A stretch of DNA of 64,000 bases from Allobogoriella alba (GCF_042665525.1 NZ_JBHTCQ010000004.1:124001-188000); one strand, 5' to 3'. Positions 34,098-44,170 are shown, counted from the first letter of the stretch. Notes: generated by a model not told the origin, from the letters alone. Program-made: numbers and translations.

Positions 34098-36819
34098 CGT
34101 CCCGCCAGGAACGGCCCGTCCCGACGGAGACGTCCAGGGGTACCGACAGCTCGGCCGCGGCGCCCATCTCGCGCCGCACGAGCTCGTCGACCTGCTGCTC
34201 CTCCCCCTGTGCCACCTCGAGCACGAGCTCGTCATGCACCTGCAGCAGCAGTCGTGAGGTGAGCCCCGCCTCCGTCAGCGCCCGGTCCGTGCCGATCATC
34301 GCCATCTTGATGATGTCGGCGGCGGACCCCTGGATCGGCGCGTTCAGCGCCATCCGCTCCGCCATGTCGCGGCGCTGCCGGTTGTCGCTGGTCAGGTCCG
34401 GCAGGTAACGGCGCCGGCCCATGATCGTCTCGGTGTAGCCCGTCCGGCGGGCGTGTGCGACCACGCCGGTGAGGTACTCCCGCACGCCGCCGAACCGCTC
34501 GAAGTACACGTCCATCAGGGTGCGGGCCTCGGCCACCTCGATGCCGAGCTGGCGAGACAGCCCGAAGGCGCTGAGCCCGTACGCGAGGCCGTAGCTCATC
34601 GCCTTGATCTTGCTTCGCTGCGCCGGCGTGACCTCGTCGGTGCCCACCTCGAAGACGCTGGAGGCGACGTAGGAGTGCAGGTCCTCGCCCGACTGGAAGG
34701 CGTCGATCAGCCCGGCGTCGCCGGACAGGTGCGCCATGATCCGCATCTCGATCTGCGAGTAGTCGGCCGTCATCAGGGCGCCGTAGCCCTCGCCCACCAC
34801 GAAGCCCTCCCGGATGCGCAGGCCGTCCGCCGTCCGGACCGGGATGTTCTGCAGGTTCGGGTCGGTCGAGCTCAGCCGGCCCGTCGCGGCGATGGTCTGG
34901 TGGAACGTCGTGTGGATGCGCCCGTCCGGCGAGACCGACTTCAGCAGTCCCTCGGCCGTCTGGCGGAGCCTGATCTGGTCCCGGTGGGCCAGCAGGTGCT
35001 CCAGGAACGGGTGCGAGGTCTTCGCGTACAGCTCGGCGAGCGCGTCGGCGTCGGTGGTGTAGCCGGTCTTGGTCTTCTTGGTCTTCGGCATGTCCAGCTC
35101 GTCGAAGAGCACCTCCTGGAGCTGCTTCGGGCTGGAGAGGTTCACCTCGTGACCGATCGCCTCGTACGCCGCGGCCGCGTGTCGCTCCACGGCGTCGTCG
35201 AACCCGGAACGCAGCTCCTCGAGGTTGTCGGTGTCCGCGCAGATCCCCACCCGCTCCATCTCGCGCAGCACGCGCTGCACGGGCAGCTCCACGTCGTGCA
35301 GCAGGCGGCGTCCGCCACGCCGCTCAAGGTCGGCGCCCAGGACGTCGGCGAGCTCGGCCAGCACCTGGGCCCGGGTCCCAGCCGCCGTGTCGGCCGTGCC
35401 GGCGTTCTCGTCCAGCGCCAGTACGGCCTGGCCGCCGCTCTCCTCCGTCTCGACGAGCTCCCGCCGCAGGTACCGCACGCTGAGGTCGGCGAGGGCGTAT
35501 CGACGCTGGTCCGGGTGGGCGAGGTAGCCCGCGAGCGCCGTGTCGAACCCGATCCCGGCCAGCTCCAGGCCACGGCCGCGCAGCATGTGCCACGCCGCCT
35601 TCGCGTCGTGGACCACCTTCGGCCGGTCGGCGTCCGCGAGCCAGCCGGCGAGGGTCTGCTCGTCGGTCTGCGCGACGTCCGTGAGGTCGATCGTGACGGC
35701 GTGGCCCCCGACCGAGGCGACGGCGAGGGTCCACGCGTCTCCCCCGCCCTGCGCCGCGGTGCCGGTCACGTCCACCCCGGCGAGCGTGCCGGCCGGTACG
35801 TGCGTCTCGAGCCACGGCCCGAGGCCGTCCGGCAGGTCGCCGACGGCGACGACGTCGACCTGCACGCCGGGCGAGACGGCATCCTCCGCGATCTCCGGGA
35901 GCGTGGCGAACAGCCGTTCCCGCAGCACGTCGAACTCGAGGGTGTCGAAGAGCTGGTGCACCGCCTCACGGTCCACCGGGCGGCGCTCGAGGTCGGCGGG
36001 ACCCACCGGGAGCTCGACGTCGATGAGCAGCTCGTTGAGACGACGGTTCCGGATGACCTGGTCGAGGTGGTCGCGGAAGCTCTGCCCGGCCTTGCCGGCG
36101 ATCTGGTCGGCGTTGGCGATGACGCCGTCCAGGCCGTCGTACAGGTTCACCCACTTCGCCGCGGTCTTCGGGCCCACGCCGGGCACGCCCGGCAGGTTGT
36201 CGCTCGTCTCCCCGACCAGCGCCGCGAGATCCGGGTAGCGGGACGGGACCACGGCGTACTTCTCCAGGACCGCTGCGGGCGTCATCCGGGTGAGCGTCGA
36301 GACACCGCGGATCGGGTAGAGCACGGTGACGTCGTCGTCGACGAGCTGGAACGTGTCGCGGTCCCCGGAGATGACGAGGACCTCCATTCCCGACCTGGCC
36401 GCGGAGACCGCGAGCGTGGCGAGGATGTCGTCGGCCTCGAAGCCCTCACGCTCCAGGATGGTCACGTTCATCGCCGACATGACCTCGTGGATGAGGTCGA
36501 TCTGCCCGGCGAACGGCGCCGGCGCGGCGTCCCGGTTCGCCTTGTACTCCGCGTACTGCTCGGTACGGAAGGTGCCGCCCGCCATGTCGAAGGCCACCGC
36601 GAGGTGCGTGGGCCGCTCCTCGTCGAGCAGCTTGATGAGCATCGACAGGAACCCGTACACGGCGTTCGTGTGCTGCCCGGTCGTGGTGGAGAAGTTCTCG
36701 ACGGGCAACGCGTAGTAGGCGCGGAAGGCCATCGAGTGACCGTCGACCAGGAGAAGTCGCGATCGGTCCGTCGACTCCGGGCCCGGTGCTGTGCTCGCTG
36801 CTGTGCTCGCTGGACTCAC
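34087..36819 (-). CDS. polA: DNA polymerase I
   Basis: A 910-residue DNA polymerase I for repair and Okazaki fragment maturation. The N-terminal 5' nuclease (LLLVDGHSMAFRAYYAL, FEADDILATLA, VISGDRDTFQLV) spans about residues 20-300. The polymerase domain has motif A (TADYSQIEMRIMAHLSGD), motif B (RSKIKAMSYGLAYG) and motif C (LLLQVHDELVLEV). The middle 3'-5' exonuclease-like domain lacks the DEDD metal ligands, as is usual in actinobacteria, so no proofreading is expected. The GTG start has TAGGGT six bases upstream and only 18 bp separate it from the divergent thioesterase start. A short repeat (AST-AAST-A) marks the N-terminus. Confidence 0.97.
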   Translation of the reverse strand: MSPASTAASTAPGPESTDRSRLLLVDGHSMAFRAYYALPVENFSTTTGQHTNAVYGFLSMLIKLLDEERPTHLAVAFDMAGGTFRTEQYAEYKANRDAAPAPFAGQIDLIHEVMSAMNVTILEREGFEADDILATLAVSAARSGMEVLVISGDRDTFQLVDDDVTVLYPIRGVSTLTRMTPAAVLEKYAVVPSRYPDLAALVGETSDNLPGVPGVGPKTAAKWVNLYDGLDGVIANADQIAGKAGQSFRDHLDQVIRNRRLNELLIDVELPVGPADLERRPVDREAVHQLFDTLEFDVLRERLFATLPEIAEDAVSPGVQVDVVAVGDLPDGLGPWLETHVPAGTLAGVDVTGTAAQGGGDAWTLAVASVGGHAVTIDLTDVAQTDEQTLAGWLADADRPKVVHDAKAAWHMLRGRGLELAGIGFDTALAGYLAHPDQRRYALADLSVRYLRRELVETEESGGQAVLALDENAGTADTAAGTRAQVLAELADVLGADLERRGGRRLLHDVELPVQRVLREMERVGICADTDNLEELRSGFDDAVERHAAAAYEAIGHEVNLSSPKQLQEVLFDELDMPKTKKTKTGYTTDADALAELYAKTSHPFLEHLLAHRDQIRLRQTAEGLLKSVSPDGRIHTTFHQTIAATGRLSSTDPNLQNIPVRTADGLRIREGFVVGEGYGALMTADYSQIEMRIMAHLSGDAGLIDAFQSGEDLHSYVASSVFEVGTDEVTPAQRSKIKAMSYGLAYGLSAFGLSRQLGIEVAEARTLMDVYFERFGGVREYLTGVVAHARRTGYTETIMGRRRYLPDLTSDNRQRRDMAERMALNAPIQGSAADIIKMAMIGTDRALTEAGLTSRLLLQVHDELVLEVAQGEEQQVDELVRREMGAAAELSVPLDVSVGTGRSWRDAAH

Positions 36820-36825
36820 GGTGTC

Positions 36826-36831
36826 ACCCTA
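36826..36831 (-). promoter_or_regulatory. -10 element for leaderless polA
   Basis: TAGGGT on the minus strand lies 6 nt before the polA GTG, inside the 18-bp gap to the divergent gene. Confidence 0.5.
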
Positions 36832-36837
36832 TGGCCC

Positions 36838-37290
36838 ATGACTGACGTGACGGACGTGCCCGACCCCACCGCCGGCGACCTGCTCGGCTGGCTCAACGCG
36901 CGCGCCGCCGGGACGCTCGTGGAGCGGCTCGGCATCGAGTTCCTCGAGGCCGGCCCAGACGGGGTCGTGGCCCGGATGCCGGTGTCCGGGAACACCCAGT
37001 TCCACGGGATCCTCCACGGCGGGGCGACGGCGGCCCTCGCCGAGACGGTCGGCTCGGTCGCGGCGGGGCTGCACGCGGGCCGGGACCGGACGGTGGTCGG
37101 CGTGGACCTCAACGTCACCCACCACCGGTCCGCGACCACCGGCCACGTCACCGCCCGCACCACCACCCTGCACCAGGGCCGGCGCGTCGCGAGCTACGAC
37201 GTCGTCGTCACCGACGAGGACGATCGCCGGCTCTGCACCGCGCGGCTGACCTGCATGATCCTCGGCGACCGGACCGCCGCGCCGGGCTGA
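36838..37290 (+). CDS. PaaI-type hotdog-fold thioesterase
   Basis: A 150-residue hotdog-fold acyl-CoA thioesterase. The catalytic-region motif is NTQFHGILHGGATAALAETV, where HGG and the acidic residue in ALAET are conserved, and the second strand motif is VVGVDLNVTHHRSATTGHV. The physiological acyl-CoA is not known. It is divergent from polA, 18 bp apart, so its promoter must overlap polA control sequence. A possible -10 (CACCCT) lies seven bases upstream, and no ribosome site is seen. Confidence 0.87.
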   Translation: MTDVTDVPDPTAGDLLGWLNARAAGTLVERLGIEFLEAGPDGVVARMPVSGNTQFHGILHGGATAALAETVGSVAAGLHAGRDRTVVGVDLNVTHHRSATTGHVTARTTTLHQGRRVASYDVVVTDEDDRRLCTARLTCMILGDRTAAPG

Positions 37291-37387
37291 GCCGCCGGCG
37301 ACGCGCCGGGACGTCGGCACGCGAACGGCCTCCACCCGGCGCGACGGGACGGTAGTGTCACCGCGCACGCGTCCGGTACCGACGACA

Positions 37388-37425
37388 GTGGCGTGGTCGA
37401 GACCCGGCGGTAACCCCGCCGAAAC
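37388..37425. promoter_or_regulatory. candidate GlnR box upstream of livHMGF
   Basis: Four half-sites at exact 11-bp spacing: GTGGC, GAGAC, GTAAC, GAAAC, each separated by 6 bp. This is the a-b-a-b pattern GTnAC-n6-GAAAC of actinobacterial GlnR sites; the last two half-sites are perfect and the first two differ by one base each. It ends 72 bp before the livH GTG, a suitable place for activation. Confidence 0.68.
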
Positions 37426-37497
37426 AGGACCGCCCTACGCTCACAGGGCCCGGTCGGCTGCGTGGCCGGTACAGCAGAACAGGACGGAGGGCCTCCG

Positions 37498-38925
37498 GTG
37501 CCACCTGGAGACCGACCTCTCAGCGCGCCCACGTGGGGCCGCCTTGCGTTGCTGCTCTCGGCGGCGCTCCTCATCCTGACCGCGGTCTTCGGGCCGGTCT
37601 CCGCGGCATCGGCGGCACCTGAGGAGTGCGCACCGGACACCTCCACCGGTTGTGTCCGCGGCGCCATCCGGACCGCGGGGGGCGAGCCGGCCGCCGGCGT
37701 CGCGATCACCGTCGAGGGGCAGGGCGAGACGTACGAGACCACGACAGACGACGCCGGAGCGTGGAGCGTGGCCGTCACGGCCGCGGGCGAGTACGAGGTG
37801 AGCCTCGACGAGGCGACCCTGCCCGAGGGCGAGACGCTCCGGGATCCGGGCAGCAACCCCCGCACGGTCGTCGTCGAGCTCGGTTCCAGCGCGGGCGCGC
37901 TCTTCCCGCTGGGCGCCCCGACCGGGGACACCGGCGGCACGGGCGAGGACGACGGGTCCGGAGGTGAGACCGGGTCCGGGGAGGACGCGGACGACGCCGG
38001 TGCCGACGTCGGCGCCGAGAGCGCGGCCGCGCAGAGCGGCTCGACCGGGACGCGGGTGCTGCAGCTCGCCGTGTCCGGCCTCATCTTCGGGCTGCTGCTG
38101 GCCCTCGCCTCGGTCGGTCTGTCGCTGCTGTACGGCACCACCGGGCTGAGCAACTTCGCGCACGGCGAGATGGTGACGTTCGGGGCACTGATGGGGTTCC
38201 TGTTCACCCAGACGTTCGGCGCGCCGCTGGTGCTCGCCGGTGTCGCCGCCGTCGTGATCGGGCTGCTCTTCGGCTACCTGCAGGACGTCGGCCTCTGGCG
38301 GCCGTTGCGCAGCCGGCGGGTCGGCATCACGCAGCAGATGATCGTCTCCATCGGCCTGGCCATGGCGCTGCAGTTCGCGTTCAACATGTTCTTCGGCGGC
38401 AACAGCCTGCGGATCGTCACCTCCAACCCGCCGGTGCTGCGGTTCGGACCGATCATCCTCACCGCCCAGTCGGCCGTCTCGGTGGTCATCGCCGTCGTGG
38501 TGCTCGTGGCGGTGGCGGTCTTCCTCAGCTCCACCCGCGTGGGTCGAGCCACCCGTGCCGTGAGCGACAACGCCGCGCTCTCGGCCGCGTCCGGCATCGA
38601 CGTCGACCGCGTGGTGCGGCTGGTGTGGACGCTCAGCGGCGGCCTCGCCGCGCTGGGCGGCCTCCTGCTGGGCCTCTACCTCAACGCCACCCGCTGGAAC
38701 ATGGGCACGGTGCTGCTCCTGCTCATGTTCGCGGCCGTCACCCTCGGCGGACTCGGGACCGCGTACGGCGCGCTCGTCGGCTCCCTGGTCATCGGGCTCG
38801 TGGTCGAGCTCTCCACGCTCGTGATCCCCCAGGACATGCGCTACGCCAGCGCGATGGTCATTCTCATCCTCGTCCTCCTCGTCCGGCCGCAGGGCATCCT
38901 CGGCCGAGCGGAACGGATCGGCTGA
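37498..38925 (+). CDS. livH: branched-chain amino acid ABC permease (LivH) with exported N-terminal domain
   Basis: A 475-residue protein. Residues 1-39 are a signal peptide (GRLALLLSAALLILTAVFGP then VSAASA). Residues about 44-135 form a carboxypeptidase-regulatory/CnaB-like beta domain (VRGAIRTAGGEPAAGVAITV, DDAGAWSVAVTAAGEYEVSL). A Gly/Asp/Glu-rich linker (about 140-180) follows, then a complete LivH permease from about residue 186 (LSLLYGTTGLSNFAHGEMV; GQ-like motif; LVRPQGILGR at the end). The GTG at 37498 has GGAGGGCC upstream; an in-frame GTG at 37462 has none. It begins the livHMGF operon. The extracytoplasmic domain is not part of standard LivH. Confidence 0.88.
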   Translation: MPPGDRPLSAPTWGRLALLLSAALLILTAVFGPVSAASAAPEECAPDTSTGCVRGAIRTAGGEPAAGVAITVEGQGETYETTTDDAGAWSVAVTAAGEYEVSLDEATLPEGETLRDPGSNPRTVVVELGSSAGALFPLGAPTGDTGGTGEDDGSGGETGSGEDADDAGADVGAESAAAQSGSTGTRVLQLAVSGLIFGLLLALASVGLSLLYGTTGLSNFAHGEMVTFGALMGFLFTQTFGAPLVLAGVAAVVIGLLFGYLQDVGLWRPLRSRRVGITQQMIVSIGLAMALQFAFNMFFGGNSLRIVTSNPPVLRFGPIILTAQSAVSVVIAVVVLVAVAVFLSSTRVGRATRAVSDNAALSAASGIDVDRVVRLVWTLSGGLAALGGLLLGLYLNATRWNMGTVLLLLMFAAVTLGGLGTAYGALVGSLVIGLVVELSTLVIPQDMRYASAMVILILVLLVRPQGILGRAERIG

Positions 38926-38936
38926 CGGAGGCACCC

Positions 38937-39926
38937 ATGGACACGTTCGAGACGCTCTTCACGCGGGTCACGGCCGAGATCTTCTCCCCCATCACGGCCG
39001 CCTACGCGCTCGCCGCCATCGGCCTCAACATCCACTTCGGCCTCACCGGCCTGCTGAACATGGGTCAGGCCGGGTTCATGCTCATGGGGGCCTACGGCTT
39101 CGCGATCACCACCATCGCCGGGTGGCCGCTGTGGGCCTCGGTCCTCGCCGCCGTCGGCTCCGCCGTCGTCTTCGCGGTCATCCTCGGCATCCCGACCCTC
39201 AAGCTCCGCGGCGACTACCTCGCCATCGCCACCATCGCGGCCGCCGAGATCGTGCGGCTGGTGGGCCGGTCGACCGCCCTGACGGACGTCACGGGCGCCT
39301 CCAACGGGCTGCTGGGGAACGCCTTCAAGCACACGTTCATCGGCGCGTCACCGTTCGGCGAGGGCCGCCTGACGATCGGGCTGTGGACGTACGCCATCAG
39401 CGCCTCCAACAGCTGGTGGCTCCGGCTGGTGGGCTGGCTCCTGGTGGCGCTCGCGGCGTTGCTCGTGTGGCGGCTCGTCACCAGCCCGTGGGGCCGGGTC
39501 CTGAAGGGCATCCGTGAGGACGAGGACGCGGTGCGATCCCTGGGCAAGAACGTCTTCGCCTACAAGATGCAGGCCCTGATCCTCGGCGGCGTCATGGGTG
39601 CCCTGGGCGGCATCATCTTCGTGCTTCCGCAGGCCGTGCAGCCGGACTCACTCGGCCGGCCGGTGACCTTCTACGTGTGGACGATCCTCATCCTCGGTGG
39701 CGCCGCCACCGTCCTGGGTCCGGTGCTCGGCGCGGTGCTGTTCTGGGTCTCGCTGAGCCTCATCACGAACGTCATGGAGATGGTAGTCCCCTCCTCGTTC
39801 ATGACCGACCCGCAGATCGAGAACTTCGGGTGGGTCATCGTGGGCGTCACGCTCATGGTCCTCATCATCTTCCGCCCGCAGGGCATTCTCGGTGACCGGA
39901 AGGAGCTGGCGATCGATGTCCGCTGA
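38937..39926 (+). CDS. livM: branched-chain amino acid ABC permease (LivM)
   Basis: A 329-residue permease with about eight to nine membrane helices. Family markers are GLNIHFGLTGLLNMGQAGFM near residue 30, PTLKLRGDYLAIATIAAAEI near residue 82, and the cytoplasmic EAA-like loop WGRVLKGIREDEDAVRSLGK near residue 185, which contacts the ATPases. It ends IIFRPQGILGDRKELA. GGAGG precedes the ATG, 11 bp after livH. It forms the membrane channel with LivH. Confidence 0.93.
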   Translation: MDTFETLFTRVTAEIFSPITAAYALAAIGLNIHFGLTGLLNMGQAGFMLMGAYGFAITTIAGWPLWASVLAAVGSAVVFAVILGIPTLKLRGDYLAIATIAAAEIVRLVGRSTALTDVTGASNGLLGNAFKHTFIGASPFGEGRLTIGLWTYAISASNSWWLRLVGWLLVALAALLVWRLVTSPWGRVLKGIREDEDAVRSLGKNVFAYKMQALILGGVMGALGGIIFVLPQAVQPDSLGRPVTFYVWTILILGGAATVLGPVLGAVLFWVSLSLITNVMEMVVPSSFMTDPQIENFGWVIVGVTLMVLIIFRPQGILGDRKELAIDVR

Positions 39927-40808
39927 GCTGAGCGCGCTGCCCCATCCGGACTTCTCGCGCACGGAGCGCGTGCCCGGCGCGGCCAAGGAGGACCCGATCC
40001 TCGTCGCCGACGGTGTCACCCGCACCTTCGGCGGGGTCCGCGCCGTCGACGTCGGGCACCTGGAGGTCCCGCGCCACGCGATCACGGCACTCATCGGGCC
40101 GAACGGGGCCGGCAAGACCACCCTGTTCAACCTGCTCACCGGGTTCGACCGGCCCGACGGCGGTACCTGGACGTTCGAGGGCCGCCGGGTGGAGAGGCTC
40201 GGGGCCGCGCGGCTCGCCCGGGCCGGAATGGTCCGCACGTTCCAGCTGACCAAGGCGCTGAGCCGGATGACGGTGCTGGACAACATGCGGCTGGGCGCCA
40301 AGGACCAGCTCGGCGAGCGCCTCGGCCCGGCGCTGGTGCCGTGGATGTGGTCGGGGCGCGAGGCCGAGGTGACCGCTCGTGCCACGGAGCTGCTCGCCCG
40401 GTTCAAGCTCGACACGAAGATGAACGACTTCGCGGGCAGCCTGTCCGGCGGGCAGCGCAAGCTGCTCGAGATGGCGCGCGCGCTGATGACCGAGCCGAAG
40501 ATGATCATGCTCGACGAGCCCATGGCCGGCGTGAACCCGGCCCTCACCCAGTCCCTGCTCGGGCACATCACCGACCTCCGCGACAGGGGCATGACCGTCC
40601 TCTTCGTCGAGCACGACATGCACATGGTGCGGCACATCTCCGACTGGGTCGTCGTCATGGCCGAGGGCAGGATCGTCGCCGAGGGGCCGCCCCGTTCGGT
40701 GATGAACGACCAGGCGGTCGTCGACGCCTACCTGGGCAGCCATCACGACACGGACCTCGGCGACGACGCGCTTCTTCAGGACCAGCCGGAGACGGAGCAG
40801 CGAGGATC

Positions 40809-40812
<4 letters not shown>
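39916..40812 (+). CDS. livG: branched-chain amino acid ABC ATPase (LivG)
   Basis: A 298-residue ABC ATPase. Walker A is GPNGAGKTT, the signature is LSGGQRKLLEMARAL, Walker B MIMLDEPMAGVNP, and the switch His is in VEHDMHMV. The MAGVNP form is typical of LivG. Its start overlaps the livM stop region by 11 bp, and GGAAGGAG lies upstream of the ATG at 39916. The stop overlaps livF by 4 bp (ATGA). Confidence 0.94.
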
Positions 40813-41618
<806 letters not shown>

Positions 41619-41676
41619 GGCGTCACCGTCTCCTCCGCGCGTGGCGACGGCGGTCGTGCCTTGCGGCTACGAGGCC

Positions 41677-41776
41677 GATGTGTGGTGCCGGAGGCGGTCC
41701 GCTCCGCTCGTCGTCGCTCGTCCCTCGCTCCTCCTCGCTCCGTGCCAGGCCCAGCCAGCCTCCGGCACCACACATC
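41677..41776. repeat. 19-bp perfect inverted repeat enclosing a GAG-rich segment
   Basis: Arms 41677-41695 (GATGTGTGGTGCCGGAGGC) and 41758-41776 are exact reverse complements. The 62-bp interior, on the minus strand, contains GCGAGGGACGAGCG, the core shared with the repeats at 18001-18142 and 33962-34097. It sits between convergent livF and livK and could fold into a long bidirectional terminator-like hairpin. Confidence 0.88.
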
Positions 41777-41826
41777 CGCCTCTCCGCGCGGCCGGTACGG
41801 CGCGGCTCCGTGCCACCGGAAAGCAG

Positions 41827-41862
41827 CGACCGGCCCCGCGGGTCGCTCCGCGGGGCCGGTCG
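41827..41862. terminator. 15-bp hairpin terminator downstream of livK
   Basis: CGACCGGCCCCGCGG (41827-41841) pairs perfectly with 41848-41862 around a 6-nt loop. It begins 11 bp past the livK stop. On the livK strand TGCTTTCC follows, a weak T-tract. Confidence 0.75.
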
Positions 41863-41873
41863 TCTGGTGCGTG

Positions 41874-43127
41874 CTACCCGGCCGGGACCTCGCCGAACTC
41901 GGCGCGCTGGAACGAGTTGTTGTTCTCGCCGTCGAACAGGTAGATCCCGATGTTCGCGGCCGACGGGTCGTTGTTGTCGTTGAACGGCCCGATGCCGGAG
42001 ACCGCCTGGTAGGCGATCTCCTCGCCGTCCTCCAGCAGGCCGGCGCACTCCTCGAAGCCGGTGCACTCGGTGCCGTCGGTGGCGCCGGAGACCGCGGCCA
42101 TCTCGGCCTGGATGTCGACCGGGGCGGTCGAGCCGGCCTTCACGGCGGCCAGCGCCACCAGCATGGTCGCGTCGTAGGACTCCGCGGCGTACGAGTAGTC
42201 CTGGAGGCCGTCGTTGACCCCGAGCAGCCGGTCCCGGAACTCGTCGGAGGGGAACGCGCCGGGCAGCGTGCCCTGGGCGCCTTCGAGTGTGCCGGGATCG
42301 AAGTCGCTGCCGAAGTTCTGCAGGTTGCCGTCCACGAAGTAGACCTTCGACATGTCGAAGCCCTGGTTCACCAGCTCCTGCACGATGAGCGGGGTCTGGG
42401 TGGTGAACGCCAGGATGGCCACCGCGTCGGGGTCGGACGAGAGCGCGTTGGAGACGATCGAGCTGAAGTTCTGCTCGGTCGGGTCGAACTCGTCGCCGGC
42501 TGCGCCGTAGGTCACCGTGCCGCCGGCCGACTCGAACGTCGACTGCACGACGTCCCGCAGACCGGTGCCGTAGGCCTCGTTGAAGACGAGGATGGACAGG
42601 GTCGCGTTGCCGTCCGAGGCGATGAGGTTGCCCAGGACGTCGCCCTGGACGGAGTCGGGCGGGGCGGTACGGAAGAAGAAGTCGTCGTAGCCCGACAGCT
42701 CGGTGGCCGTGTTGGCGGGCGAGACCATGAGGGTCTGCGCCCCGACGACGTCGTCGATGACGTTCAGCGTGACCTGCGAGGAGGCGGCCCCGACGATGGC
42801 GGCGACCTCTTCGCCGAGGAGCTCCTGCACGGACTGCGTGGCGACGTCCGCGTGGTCGGCATCCGAGGAGTCGGTGTGCGTCACCTCGACGTCCGACCCG
42901 AGCACGCCGCCGGCTTCGTTGATCTCCTGCTGAGCGAGGTCGACTCCCGCGATCTCGGGCGGGCCGAGCTGCGAGAGCGAGCCGGTCTGCGGCAGCAGGC
43001 TGCCGATGCGCAGCGGCTCGGCCCCACCGCCGCCCCCCGGCTCCTCGCCTCCGGAGGTACACGCCGCGAGGGTGAGGGACCCGGCGGCGACCAGCGCGAG
43101 GGAACGCACTGCAGTCCTGCGATTCAT
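41874..43127 (-). CDS. livK: branched-chain amino acid ABC substrate-binding lipoprotein
   Basis: A 417-residue type I periplasmic-binding-fold protein. The signal peptide MNRRTAVRSLALVAAGSLTL ends in lipobox LAAC (Cys23), followed by a Gly-rich tether. The Leu/Ile/Val-binding fold starts RIGSLLPQTGSLSQLGPPEI and includes VAAIVGAASSQVTLNVID and the hinge region MVSPANTATELSGYDDFFFR. It is convergent to livHMGF rather than in the operon, but is the only binding protein here and is the likely partner. AAGGAG precedes the ATG. A GlnR-like array lies about 90-125 bp upstream. Confidence 0.91.
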   Translation of the reverse strand: MNRRTAVRSLALVAAGSLTLAACTSGGEEPGGGGGAEPLRIGSLLPQTGSLSQLGPPEIAGVDLAQQEINEAGGVLGSDVEVTHTDSSDADHADVATQSVQELLGEEVAAIVGAASSQVTLNVIDDVVGAQTLMVSPANTATELSGYDDFFFRTAPPDSVQGDVLGNLIASDGNATLSILVFNEAYGTGLRDVVQSTFESAGGTVTYGAAGDEFDPTEQNFSSIVSNALSSDPDAVAILAFTTQTPLIVQELVNQGFDMSKVYFVDGNLQNFGSDFDPGTLEGAQGTLPGAFPSDEFRDRLLGVNDGLQDYSYAAESYDATMLVALAAVKAGSTAPVDIQAEMAAVSGATDGTECTGFEECAGLLEDGEEIAYQAVSGIGPFNDNNDPSAANIGIYLFDGENNNSFQRAEFGEVPAG

Positions 43128-43215
43128 GACGTCTCCTTCGATCCGTACGCGAACCGGACGGCCGCGTGCGTGGAGACGAACCTATTCACGCCGTGTGTCG
43201 GTGTCATGACGACTC

Positions 43216-43253
43216 GTAGCCGCGACGTAACAAGAAGGTCACAATTCCGTCGC
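43216..43253. promoter_or_regulatory. candidate GlnR box upstream of livK
   Basis: GTAGC, GTAAC, GTCAC and GTCGC occur at exact 11-bp spacing (6-bp spacers). The middle two are perfect GTnAC half-sites and the outer two differ by one base. It lies between pdtaR and livK, upstream of livK. Confidence 0.55.
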
Positions 43254-43295
43254 GTCGCGTTGCACCGAGCAGGTGTGGGGAGGCGCGCCGAGGCG

Positions 43296-43988
43296 CTACT
43301 TCTTGGCGCCGACCTGCTCGATGACGGCGTCCGCGACCTCGCGCATGGTGAGGCGGCGGTCCATGGAGGTCTTCTGGATCCAGCGGAAGGCCTCGGGCTC
43401 GGACAGGCCCATCCTGGTCATGAGCAGCCCCTTGGCGCGGTCCACCCGCTTGCGGGTCTCGAACTGCTCCGCCAGCGAGGCGACCTCGGACTCCAGCGAG
43501 GTGATCTCCTCGTGCCGGGAGATGGCGATCTCGACGGCGGGCAGCAGGTCGGCGGGCGTGAACGGCTTGACGACGTAGGCCATGGCGCCGGCGTCGCGCG
43601 CGCGTTCCACGAGCTCCTTCTGCGAGAAGGCGGTGAGCATGACGACGGCGCAGGTGCGGTTGCCGATGATCCGCTCGGCCGCGGTGATGCCGTCCATGAC
43701 GGGCATCTTGACGTCCATGACGACGACGTCCGGCTCGAGCTCCTCGGCCAGCGACACAGCCTGCTCGCCGTTGGCGGCCTCGCCGACGACGTCGAAACCG
43801 GCCTCCTTGAGGGACTCGACGATGTCGAGGCGGATGAGGGTCTCGTCCTCGGCGACGACGACACGACGCCGCGTGCCGGTGTCCTCGGAGGCGCCCGCCT
43901 CGGGGCCCGGCAGGTCGATCGTCTCGTTGGCGCCCGCGTCGTCCGCGATGTCGTCGCTGGTCGCGCGCTCGTTCTCGTTCGTGGTCAC
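43296..43988 (-). CDS. pdtaR: ANTAR-domain response regulator (PdtaR-type)
   Basis: A 230-residue response regulator. The receiver domain has the acid pocket AEDE (Glu47-Asp48), phospho-acceptor Asp92 in VVMDVKMPVMDG, and Lys141 in YVVKPF. The C-terminal ANTAR domain (about 160-225; RKRVDRAKGLLMTRMGLSEP) binds paired RNA hairpins to block terminators. In mycobacteria PdtaR is controlled by the kinase PdtaS and acts in nitric oxide and copper responses. The kinase is not in this window. GTG at 43988 is chosen because TAGGCT lies seven bases upstream with no ribosome site. The first 40 residues are an acidic, disordered leader. Confidence 0.9.
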   Translation of the reverse strand: MTTNENERATSDDIADDAGANETIDLPGPEAGASEDTGTRRRVVVAEDETLIRLDIVESLKEAGFDVVGEAANGEQAVSLAEELEPDVVVMDVKMPVMDGITAAERIIGNRTCAVVMLTAFSQKELVERARDAGAMAYVVKPFTPADLLPAVEIAISRHEEITSLESEVASLAEQFETRKRVDRAKGLLMTRMGLSEPEAFRWIQKTSMDRRLTMREVADAVIEQVGAKK

Positions 43989-43995
43989 GGCCGCA

Positions 43996-44001
43996 AGCCT
44001 A
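43996..44001 (-). promoter_or_regulatory. -10 element for leaderless pdtaR
   Basis: TAGGCT on the minus strand lies 7 nt before the GTG at 43988. Confidence 0.45.
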
Positions 44002-44170
44002 ACCCCGCACACCCGCTGCAGGAACCGGGGAATCCCCTGACGTGACTGCCCTCACGCGGTGTGTGCCCATCGTCACGTGGTCGCCCACCGGTACGGACCG
44101 GGCACGGGCACAGATCCGGGGTGCCCGGCACGGGACGAGACGACGGCAGCCTCGCACCACATCTCTGGAG

